Below are positions 24,382 to 34,968 of a stretch of 64,000 bases of DNA, piece after piece. Origin of the DNA: Augochlora pura (lineage: Eukaryota > Arthropoda > Insecta > Hymenoptera > Halictidae); the NCBI RefSeq assembly GCF_028453695.1, contig NC_135777.1:3658001-3722000 (forward strand). The letters run 5' to 3'. Below the pieces are notes generated by a model. The model did no database searches and was not told the DNA's origin. It saw only the letters and a list, made by a program, of their open reading frames with translations. A program made the position numbers and the translations under genes. Numbering within the stretch: position 1 is the first letter of the stretch; every line of letters begins with the position of its first letter.

Positions 24382-27300
24382 ATGGCAGCCACGTTAACCG
24401 TCGAGCAGGAACAGGTAAGGGCGACAGCGGTCGATCGATCCCTCCCGTCGGCTATCTGAAAACCGTTTTTGGTAATCGGTGAGACGGCCCGATCTTGGAC
24501 GCATTCCGGACGTGTTTACGGCGAGTAATATAAACACGTAGTTCGTTTCCTCTCTATCTTTATCACTCCCTCATCCTTTTCTCTCTCCCACTCTCTCTGT
24601 CTCGCGCGCGCTATCTCTGTCTCCCTTTGTGTCTTTTTCTCTATCTATCTCTCTTCTCTCTGTGCGTTAATCTACGTGTCTCCGTCTCTGTCCGTCCGGT
24701 TCTTTGAATTCTCTCTGTTTCTCAGGAAAATTCGAACCGAAATTGCGGGACAATAGGAACCGGTATCCACTTAAACCGCTTCCGTGGATATCTCGCGACG
24801 ATTATCCCATTCGAGACAAGCATACGTGATGCTTGTTGATTGCGCGCGACGGCCAGCGGATTTTCGTTCGTGCCTCTCGCGTGCGTACGTCGACGTTTGA
24901 TCGTCCGACGGTTTCCCATTCAGCCAGACACTGTCATCGCAGGAATAACGTCGAAGCCGCGACCGTAACCGCATCCGCGCCCGTCGGTTCCTTGTGTCCC
25001 GTGTACCGGGAACTGGCTCGAGGAAACGAGCTCGTGATAAATTAATGCTGAAACGACGGACGAGCCCGAACACTCTTTTTTCCGTTCCGTAAACACCGTC
25101 GGAACCGGGGGAACCGCGGGAAAGAGAGACGGAGGACCGCTTCAAGAGGGAAATGAAAAATGCAAGAAAATCGATACGCGTCCGACGGCACGCGTACACT
25201 GCCGTTCAAAAGTACGCGGACGATGTTCAGTGATCCGTGAATACGGCCTTCTACAGAAAATTCGACGCTAAATTCTCCCGGGAAGCATCTTACCGGAGAC
25301 CGTATTGCTTTTAACGTTTCAGTCACCGGAAGTTGTTTAAAAGTTGCGCTGCACTTAACGCCAAGTCTACCATGACAGGCTTTAACATTTTCTATTTGAG
25401 AATTGTCCGAGTCTCAGGGCGCTTCTACAAATTCTTTTTAATTATAACAGTGACAAAAATGCTCGTGAATCTCTCCATTTACAATCGCTGAAGTTTTAAA
25501 TGTTCGCTTATAGTTTTCGTTGACAGTAACCTGAAAGATGATACTACCGTTCATGAAATTTCATTGCAACGGTCGCGATGATTTTATCATCGAATATTTG
25601 TCGTTAGAATAGGCAGAGAATTTACAGCGAGGTTAACGACTGCGTAGTTTTACGCGAACGACAGCGTTTTCCGTCGGCGATGTATCCCGTCGGCGACGAA
25701 GCCGGGCGTAATCGTGATCGTTCGTCGAAGCGACGGTACCGAGAGAGGGGAATTTAACCAAAGTATCGATTCGCGATATTAAGTTTCTTCTTGACCCTGG
25801 AGCGAACCTATCCATTTACCGTGGCCGCGGTCCCCGGCGAGCGTACTATGGCGGAAGTGGCCGGTGGGGAGGCAGTCGGCCACCGGAAGTCAGATCGGTA
25901 CTCAGAGCATGTACACAAATCATTGACGAACGACTGTCGCGCGTTTCGAAAGCGTAGAAACGCCGTGAGACCGTTCGATCATTTTAAACACCCGTGGACA
26001 GACTTATTCGCGATTAATTAGCGGCGGAACCTCGAGAATGAATGCCTACTTCCGGCGATTGTTGATCGCACCGGTCGGCCACAGAAAAAAAAAAAGTAAC
26101 GAACCTTTCTTCCATCTTTCTCGACCGTGCCTGCCTATTCCCAGCCCCTCTCCGGTGCCGGAATAAAATTGTAGCTTTCGACCGTCTGCTACCTGTCTGC
26201 TACCTCATGCTTTTTTTTGTTACCACGTTCCGAGGCTTCCCCGGAACACACCTGGTTTCTATCGCCGTTTTAAGCCAAGCTCAAAGGCTGGGACACGCGT
26301 CGCTGTACAGTCCTTTGCTGTTTCGTAAGAAAATATTGATTCGAGGAACTACCTTGCCCAATATTGATCTAAAACTAGCAGCCCCCCCGTTCAGCCGGCT
26401 CGATGATTGTCTCAAGAGCTAACGTGCATTGTGTTTCAATTTAAAGGCCACGAAAGAGTTTATAGAGGCAGTGAACAAGTGCCGGGCAGGCAGGAGGGCC
26501 GGTCCAGAGTCCTGGAGCACAGCAGTGAAGTTCTTAACGGCTAGGAAGTTCGAGGTAGCCAGAGCCTTAGCTTTGTACGAGCAACACGAAGCCACCAGGA
26601 GGCGAGAAGGTCTAGCCGATCTGCACCCTACTCAGGAACCGTTGCTCAGCGAATTACGCACAGGGAAATTTACAGTCCTGGTAAGACGACGACGCCGAGA
26701 TCGATAGAGTACCCGCGAACCGTTTTTTTTTTCCGTAACGCCTATAATTAATCTGTTCCGTTTGCACGTTGAATTCCAGCCTTCCAGGGACGCAACAGGG
26801 GCGGCTATAGCGATCTTCACGGCGCATTTGCACCTTCCCCAGAACACCACGCACCAGACAACCCTGCAAGTGAGTAATCTATAACCGTTCCGAACCACGG
26901 CTGGCCCGATGCCGATGCAAATTAGACCGGCGACAAGAGAGTTTACAATTCCCATTTAGCATCGGCAAACACACAATGCACTTCAATACTGAATAATAAG
27001 GGATGATGCAACAAGTCGACGCCTAATGGCCGCTTTGTCACAAGACACCTCTAACAATGGAACTTTCTCTGTTGCGTCGCAGGGCGTTGTGTATCAATTG
27101 GACGCGGCACTCGAGAGCGCCGAGACCCAGAAGCATGGGCTGGTCTTCATCTACGATATGTCCGACAGCAAGTACCAGAACTTCGACTACGATCTCTCGC
27201 AGAAGATCCTCACCCTCTTGAAGGTGAGTACCGCATCCCAGCATTTCCGCAGCCGCAATCCTCTCTTCCGCGACCTCGTCACGCCGTTCTCGGTACGCAA

Positions 27301-30300
27301 GTCTCTCTGCGACTTCCGAGTCTACAGACCTATCCGAGAACTGCCTCGAACACAATCGACTTTCTCGGAAGCGTGAGCCTCGCTCGTATCATGCAACATC
27401 GTATCGGAACAACATATTCGCGCAATCGGCCCGTTAATTCGAGCGACCGCGATATTCTCGATCACCTGCTGCTACGCACGATGTCGTGTTCGAGACCCGA
27501 CGCGCGTCCGTATTTGCCGGAGCCTCGTGAAACAAAAGGGGCTTTCGTCGCCCCGCCAATTGATCGCTCCAAATATGGGCCATTATCTTCGCGCAGGAAA
27601 TTAAATCAACATCTTTGTCTTTTATTCCGACTGCGAACGAAATCAGGACGCGTAACGCACGCGTGCCGTCGGTGCGCGAAAGCGCTCCGAAACCCATAGA
27701 AATCGTTGGCGGAAAACGCGCGAGCGCGCGCGCCTGTGCACGCTGTTTTCTTTCTAATATCCACGTTCCGGTGAACGGGCTCGCTTTGACGGTGGATAAA
27801 GCGAGATCGAGGACGTTTATTATTTCTTCGAACGCTTCCTAGAATAGTCGGTGGCCACGAGTGTCGGTTCGATCGCGTCCGCGGATTATTTTCCGGATTA
27901 CGCGTATCACGGAGGGATAGTTTCAGGGGCACGATCCACTCAGAAATCATCGATCGGTCCCCGGCCCCCACAGCGATACGCCGTTCGAAGACACCGTGTA
28001 TAATGGAGGGTTAGGGGCACGTAAAGTGATTCCGGAGCGTCTCGTGCATGGTGGGGTGCATCTCAAAGAACAGGAAAGCTTTAAGGGGGTTGTTCACGCT
28101 CGACGAAAACCTCTGGGCTGCAATTGCCCAGTGAGCCGCGGCGGCAATGGGCTCGCCAAGGGTGTCTCAAAGGTTTCGCCGGAATGACTCAATTATGGGG
28201 TACTTACGACCACTATTTATAACGAGGTGTTTGCGTCACCGCGCCCGTCTCCACGATAAAAATACTGTCTCCGCGTTTAGCTGGTTGTTTACCAGGAAGC
28301 TCGTGCAACCGAGCCTCGCTTTTCCTGCTGGAGAGCCCTGCGCCGATCCCGTCACCTCCGGGAAACAGTGTCTGCGGAAAGGGAAACGACGCCGCGACGC
28401 TTCTGTTCCGATGCTTTCCACCTCGCATAATAGCGCGCCGATACTCTTTCGGTTCCGCTCTATTATTCGCATTTATGCCGCGCGATCGCTGCTACCCACG
28501 TAACAGGCCAGCGACTGAAAACTTCCACGACGATGAAACTCCGCTCTTTTCACCGGCCACCTGATTGATAAATTGCCGTCTGAATCGCGACCGCCCGCTC
28601 GGATACCCGCTTTCTCGGTATTTCCACGTCAGTGGAATTCGCCTTCGCCGACAACTATCCGCTGATCGAGCGATTTCCATCGGTGCAACTTTTTCGACTG
28701 CGTTAGTAGATCCGGACGACCATGCTTGGACAAAACGCGTGCCAGTACCAGGACCGCCGTTCATAATAAATCGTTACCCGTTACTCGCCGCGATTTACTG
28801 TTCATTAGCGCTTCTTGCTTGTTAACCCTTTCGATTGTAATCGGTGGACTACGGATTTCATGCGTTCATGGTGGAAAAAGGATGCGTGAAATTGCGAAGA
28901 CTGTGTAAAGACTCGAATAAACTGATTTGTGTACTGATTCGAGATTATTAAAATTATTAGAGGATGAAATCGAATTGTACTTGGCTTTTGTTTTTCTGTT
29001 TGCAATCGATGCGTATATTGTAATAATATATCGGCATTAGGAAAGTAGAATCTCATTTTCATTTCGCAATATCTATATTTGGTGGATTACGTGTAACCTT
29101 GACACGCTGTTAGCGCGGCAAGGGGTTAATCTTTTTAGCCGCCATGCTCAGAAATAAATGTGTTCTGTTTCCGTGTATAATCGCGGCCTACTGAACAAGT
29201 TTTATTTATCTCCCGCGTGGGCAGCAGACTTGTTCATAAATTATTATTTTAGGACGCGTCTGCGTAGGCAGACAAGGGATAAACGTTTTACTATTCTATG
29301 TATAATCCGTACGACGAGACGAGTCAACGAGTGCGAACAATTGCACGACGAACTCTATCGAACTTGAGTTCAACAGTCGATCGCAAACCGGTGATTCTAA
29401 TTTTTTTTAAATAATTTCCAGTTGTTATTCTTATTGCAATAAATTCGAATAAATCGAGTTTTAATAGTATATGTATATTTAGGAAGCGATGAAGTTAACG
29501 CTTTATTTAATGGCATATTTCTGATAGTTCCCTTATAAACGACAGTTAACAATTCTTTAAAAAAACTGTTTGGAACGATAATAATCCATCCGATTATTCA
29601 GATTAATATAATTTAACATTCTTGACATTGTTATTTCAAAGAATAAGTATCGAAATTTTCTTAGACACATTGAGAAGCCTATCATCAATCAGTATAATAA
29701 ATATTAACCCTTTGCAGTCGAATGGCGACTCTTAGGCACCTCCAAAAATTATCATGCTACGTTTTAAAATAATCTTTATCAAATTTACTAACATTTGAAA
29801 AATTGTTAAGAGTTATTATCTGTTACGTAAGTTATAAAATTCAATTTTATAATGTATAAAATGCTCCAGGTTATTTAAAATGGAAACACTGTATGTCTGA
29901 AGAAATATTTTTTATTCCTAGTTAAATGGCTCCGACTGCAAAGGGTTAACTTTCGAATTTCAGTTTCCACAGATCGAGTTGCTTAAACTTCTTAGCAATT
30001 TTATGAAGTCGATTTGCGACACTTTTGCGCGAAACCCGCCACGATTTGTTCGCATTCGCATCCCGGTAACGCCGGCCGGCCTTCGCGTAAATTGTTGATA
30101 AAAAGGAAAAACCTGGCTCGCGCGCACGGGCGCATCCCAGTTTATCGGAGGCACTTGTGAAGCATCGCTCGAGAAAGGCGAGTTTCGCCTCTAAAAAAAG
30201 GCGTCCGTCGTCCTTGGAATCAATAGTCTTCCCGGAGGCAGAGTCCCGGCGGCGATGTGTCTCCTATTTTCGAAAAATCGATTTTTCGAGCGGCGGTCGG

Positions 30301-33300
30301 AGCCAGGTGCACGCACCGCACGGCCCGACAACATCCCCTTAAATCTTGTTCGAGTAAAGCCGGGCGCAGGGGTTGCTCTGGTCGGTTAGGGGTTGCTTGC
30401 CCGTCACCCCCGGTAAGTGTCTCGTTGAGAGACCCTGGTCGCGATACGTCACCGAACACACACAGGATCGCGAACCCCGCCGGGCAGAAAGAAATTTCAC
30501 ATAAGGGATGTTGGAAGCAGCGGGCGAGTGGCGGCGAAAAGAAGGGGTCGGTTGGCGCGCATGCGTTCGTACGCAGGAGAGCATCGCGACGCTCGCGGTC
30601 AGTAATCATCGTGACCCCTTTGCGGCGTTATCGCGGACGGATCGAGAGAGCGAGAAAGAACGAGAGTCGCAGTCGTCCGATTTCTTTTCTCGGCGGCCAC
30701 ACCGGTGCTCTCTCGTCCCTATTCCGAGCCTGATTTTCACCTGGTTCTCGCGCGTCTCCTCGTCGCGGGCCGCGGGAGTTGGTCGTCGCGCGATGTACGA
30801 CGGACACGCGTCACCGTCGTCGACGTCCGTTCGATCCGTGTCAAGCGTGCGAGCTCGGTTACGCTAATTCCGCGGTATCGATTGACTGACCGAGTGCCGG
30901 CAGTGATTTTTCGATCGCATCGACGCCCCCGATAAGCCCGAGCTCTCCCGACCCGGGACTGATCCCAGTGCTAGTGACTACGACTTGGACTTGGCCGAAC
31001 CCGAGTGATCGATGCCTGATCGACAAGTACTCGGCCCGGTGCATCCACGTAACAGAACGCTCTAATCTATCGATTCACCGTGTCTCCCAGCCCGCTATCT
31101 GTCCGGATGACCGAATCTGCTCTGCTGATTGCCCCGCATCTGTAACGGGCTCGACGACCCCGGCCTAAAACCCAACAGGGAATTATCGGATCGGAGACCT
31201 TTTCTTCGCTACTCGCTACTGCTGCTGCTGCTGCTGCTGGCTTGGCTGGTTTCCGACGTAACGGGGTTTGTGTGCTTAAGATCGTGGAGATGTAGTGGCG
31301 TGCTGCTGACGTCGTTGCCGTTACGGTTACTTCCGCCCTCTATACACACCACGAGAGAGGGTACGGAGGGTTAAGTTCTCGTGCCTGCTGCATTTTGCAT
31401 GCTCCACATCGGAAAACATTTTTCTTCACCTACTCCACCCCACCTTCTCTCTCTCTCTCGCTCGCTCTCTCTCTCCCTTTACCTCTCTATCGTTCTCTCT
31501 CTCTCTCTCTCTTTCTTTCCTTCTCGTCATTGTCCTCGAGACTTTTTCCGTTGACCTCAAAATTTCATTGTGCGCCGTTTCGTCGACTGAATTATTCCCC
31601 CGGCCATTTACCAGCTGGTTCTTATTAATCCTTCCGAACTCGGTGGCTAGCTGGTCTCTAATGCTACGTGTCTCGGCAACGACAGACCTGTCCGCGCATT
31701 AAACGTGCATAGAGACCGCGGACCACCTCCTCGCAGTTGGCACTAGCTCCCGGCTTATAAACTCCGGTGTGCTATTATTGCAACGTCTTTGAAAGGTCGC
31801 TCCGTTTCGAAAATAAATTATGCAGTCACCTGAACCGATCGCTTTTTAATACCGCAACGCCTCATTTTTTTTCTCTCTCTCCTCTCCTCTCCTCTCTCCT
31901 CTCTCTCTCTCTCTCTCTCCCTCTCCTCTTCCTCCGCGCTGCACCGCATCGCCGGATGTGCGGTGCGTACGTCGCTCGAGGAAGACACATTCGCCGCACA
32001 CCACCTCGAGCATGCTCCTCGTCGCATTGTGTGAACGTGTTAGTGTCGCATTAGTGTCGATTACTTCGCGTTTTCCGTTGCCGGCTTTGTTCGAACCTCG
32101 GGAAACGGGTGGTTCTCTTGCCGCGAGAACGGTCGGCGGTCCTTCTATCATCCCTCGGCCGTGTCCTCGAAGTGCGTGCCCGATTCCCTGGCAATTCGTA
32201 CGGCAGAAGTTGGTCAGGTCGACGAGTCGATGGTGTTCTTGAATTTTTCGTTCGAGGCGGACCGCCGCGGTCCAAGGATTAATAGAGTTTGCCAAGCGTC
32301 TATCTGGCACCTGAAATAGCGGTCAAGTGCAGTTGTTGTACGGGTCCCGAGCAGTTGGACGCGGGACGCACGATGATCCCCGTGCCGGAGCACCGGCAGT
32401 TGGTAGTACGAGCCTCGTTTGCATAGCGGACTATTTGGTTTTGCAGGGCGGCTACCCGGCGAAGCTGAAGAAGGTGTTAATCGTGACCGCGCCGCTCTGG
32501 TTCAAGGCGCCGTTCAAGATCCTGCGGCTGTTCGTCCGCGAGAAACTGAGGGACAGAGTGTTCACCGTATCGATTCCCCAATTAACGTTACACATCCCAC
32601 GGGAATCATTACCGCACCGGTTGGAGGGCACCTTGGAGGTACAGCATGAGGCATGGTTGCTCCACTGTCTTAAATCCATGACAAACAGAGGCGGGGGTGA
32701 ACTTCGCGAGGTCAGTGTCGTCCGTTAAACTCGCAAGCTGATTGCCAAATTCTTGGGTGAAACCGAACCAATCGTCGTCACGTGAATTTCCATGAATTTA
32801 ACGGTCGCGATTATTTTTGGAGCCGCGGTTCGTTTCGCGGGCTGCTAATCGATTTAGCAGAATGACCGCCTCAATTAGCTTAGAGTTCAAGATGTCTCCG
32901 ACGAAGCGAGCGAATTAGAGGCTCTTTAGGCACAGCGGGCTCCATGAAAAAGCTACTCTCTGGAGGTCCGCGAGGCTCTCGGAGACTTTAAGGGTCTCAA
33001 AAGAGAGACCTCTACTTGTGCGCGGACAAAAAGGTAGCAAGGTCGCCGCAGAGAAAAGTAGCTCTTTCCTGGAGGTAAAACGGTTGCAACTTGTTTTGGT
33101 AAATGGTTTTCGGGTGAAAAGCATTTTCGGAGATTGTTGGAGGCTCGGTTCGGCAATCAGCGGTGTAGGGCACGCTGCGAAAAGGTCATGGAATCATTGG
33201 AACGCGAACTTTTCCATGCACAGGATACCCCCAGAGTGGGTAGTCCGCTTTCGCCCACATCGAAAAACCACACGGCCGCCCAGAATCCGAATGGCACCAC

Positions 33301-34968
33301 GGTCAGTAGCTCGACTAGTCCTATAATCGATAAGAGCAAGGTGAAAAATGGTATCTCGAACATCGGGGACATCGAGATCACGAATGGTGACGTCTGGATG
33401 GGAACCGATGAGGCGCCGTCACCAGTGCAACCGCCGTCCTCAGCTAGCTCAGGGTTCAGCGATGACGACAGCCTCCACGGGGACCTCGGGCTTCAGGCAG
33501 TCAGTATGGAGCAGCTCATCGAGGACATCCATTCGAGGGGACGCGCCGGCCTGATAGCGGAGTACGCAGATATCAAGCAGAGACCGCCGGAGGGCTCCTT
33601 CAACAACGCCAAGTACGTCGCTTTCGCCGAGACCTCTTTTCAGAGACTAGACCCGACTCCTTTCCAAATATTCTGGTTTTATCAAGCGGCTCGTAACGTT
33701 TCAGACTGAGACAAAACCAATCGAAGAACCGGTACACGGACGTGCTCTGTTACGACCACAGTAGAGTGTGCCTGTCCCAGATAGACGGAGACTCCACCTC
33801 CGATTACATAAACGCGAATTTCGTCGACGGCTACAAGCAGAAGAATGCGTTCATCAGCACGCAGGGTCCCCTCCTGAAGACCTGCGGCGATTTCTGGAGG
33901 ATGGTCTGGGAACAGCAAACGCTGGTCGTTGTTATGACTACTAGGTAACTATTAGAGTAATCCGTGCTCTCCGCTTTAATAATACGAGGCGTTTTGCGTA
34001 CTTTTGCGTGATCCGAAATTCCGAACAGTTGGTTCCACTGTGATCGCGTCTTTGTTTCAGAGTGGTGGAGCGGGGACGTACGAAGTGCGCACAGTATTGG
34101 GGCCCGGTACCCGGCGACGAGGTACAAGCAGGTGGTTTCACGGTAACCACGTTGGAAGTCAACGTCAATCCCGATTACACGATATCTATGTTGCTCCTGA
34201 CAAATAACAAGGTACATACACCGCTGACGGATGTTGCCAAATACAGTACTATAGTGTCAACGCAGCCGGACGACGAGAATGCAAAATATGTTATCATTTC
34301 AGACTGATGAGGCAAGAGAGGTTTGCCATATGCTGTACACAGCGTGGCCGGATTATGGCGTTCCACAGTCGGCCAGAGCTCTGCTACAGTTTCTAGCCTT
34401 AGTAAGACAACAACAAAACAAATTACTCGCGTACAGAGGGGACACATGGGCTGGACATCCGCGTGGGCCTCCCATAGTCGTTCACTGCAGCGCCGGAATA
34501 GGAAGGACAGGTAATGCGAGTTGTCCGATCGGTGGACTAGGGATCTCTGTGTGGATTGAAAATTGCTAGACGTATGCGTCAAGCAACGAGTTTAGTTTAA
34601 TAATTTCAAACCGACGCATCGACATTCTTTTAATATGTTCGTCACCTTTCAGCTGGCACGCCTTCGTTAGTAATAATTGATCGAACACCGTCGAGGGGTT
34701 CGGGGATGCAATGAAACATTGTTGTAATTTGTGCGCAGGAACGTTCTGCACGTTGGATATTTGCATATCGCGACTAGAGGACACCGGGACCGTGGACATC
34801 CGTGGCACGGTGGAGAAAATCCGAGCACAGAGGGCCTACAGTATTCAAATGCCAGACCAATACGTCTTCTGCCATCGTGCTCTGGCAGAATACGCACTCT
34901 CCAGGGGGATGCTTAGTCCGCAACATCTCGCTATGTTACCTCCACCCATAGAAGTGGATTCCGACTAG
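24382..34968 (+). CDS. Ptpmeg2: PTPN9 / Ptpmeg2: CRAL-TRIO domain tyrosine phosphatase, ten coding exons
   Basis: Exons: 24382-24414, 26447-26680, 26780-26869, 27083-27223, 32447-32710, 33161-33612, 33705-33944, 34061-34211, 34303-34510 and 34739-34968, together 680 aa. Residues 1-254 are a CRAL-TRIO (Sec14-like) lipid-binding domain (KFLTARKFEVARAL; LVFIYDMSDSKYQNFDYDL). Residues 255-405 are a Ser/Pro-rich linker, longer than in vertebrate PTPN9 (about 593 aa in total). The rest is a classical PTP domain: pTyr loop NRYTDVLCYDHSRV, DYINANF, WPD loop with D552, P-loop HCSAGIGRTG with nucleophile C597, and Q-loop SIQMPDQY. All catalytic residues are intact, so an active enzyme is expected. The family acts on phosphotyrosine proteins at secretory vesicle and ER membranes, with the lipid-binding domain placing it there. 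The first exon encodes only 11 residues (MAATLTVEQEQ). The exon 6 acceptor at 33161 has a weak pyrimidine tract and is the least certain boundary. Confidence 0.95.
24415..26446 (+). other. PTPN9 intron 1
   Basis: A 2.0-kb intron between the 11-codon first exon and the CRAL-TRIO exons. Its 5' part is a CT-rich and CpG-rich run (24540-24720). No gene or mobile element was recognised. Confidence 0.75.
28825..29124. mobile_element. Possible TTAA-flanked element, weak
   Basis: TTAACCCTTTCG near 28822 and CAAGGGGTTAA near 29119 face each other at about 300 bp. Only the outer CCCTT/AAGGG and the TTAA match, so this may be coincidence. Confidence 0.25.
29708..29945. mobile_element. TTAA-type (piggyBac-like) MITE, 238 bp
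   Basis: TTAA (29704-29707) precedes CCCTTTGCAGTCG, and the exact complement CGACTGCAAAGGG is followed by TTAA (29946-29949). That is a perfect 13-bp inverted end with an intact target duplication. The interior is AT-rich and non-coding. Confidence 0.8.
30500..32400 (+). promoter_or_regulatory. CpG-rich, microsatellite-rich block inside PTPN9 intron 4; possible internal promoter
   Basis: Base composition resembles the 5' flanks of the genes here and not the AT-rich middle of the intron. It carries CT tracts at about 31447-31512 and 31874-31925. An ATG at 32371 (MIPVPEHRQL) is followed by GTAGTA, but a 45-nt intron to the exon at 32447 would be too short. If a second promoter exists, its splice donor must be elsewhere. 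Confidence 0.25.
32711..33160 (+). other. PTPN9 intron 5
   Basis: Donor GTCAGT; the acceptor CAATCAG was chosen because it keeps the frame. The frame is open for some distance upstream of 33161, so exon 6 could start earlier. Nothing else recognised. Confidence 0.6.

Larger units (their letters stand above)
27224..32446 (+). other. PTPN9 intron 4 (5.2 kb)
   Basis: Holds a TTAA-type MITE at 29708-29945, a possible second one at 28825-29124, an AT-rich centre, and a CpG-rich, CT-microsatellite-rich block at 30500-32400. No protein gene was recognised on either strand. Confidence 0.7.

Noticed and set aside
30257..30733. A 158-codon open frame in PTPN9 intron 4
   Set aside because: CpG-rich sequence has few stop codons. 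The translation is Arg/Ser-rich without a domain, and the opposite strand is equally open.
32371..32400. Alternative first exon MIPVPEHRQL spliced to 32447
   Set aside because: The implied intron is 45 nt, too short for normal splicing, and the frame otherwise meets a stop before the acceptor.
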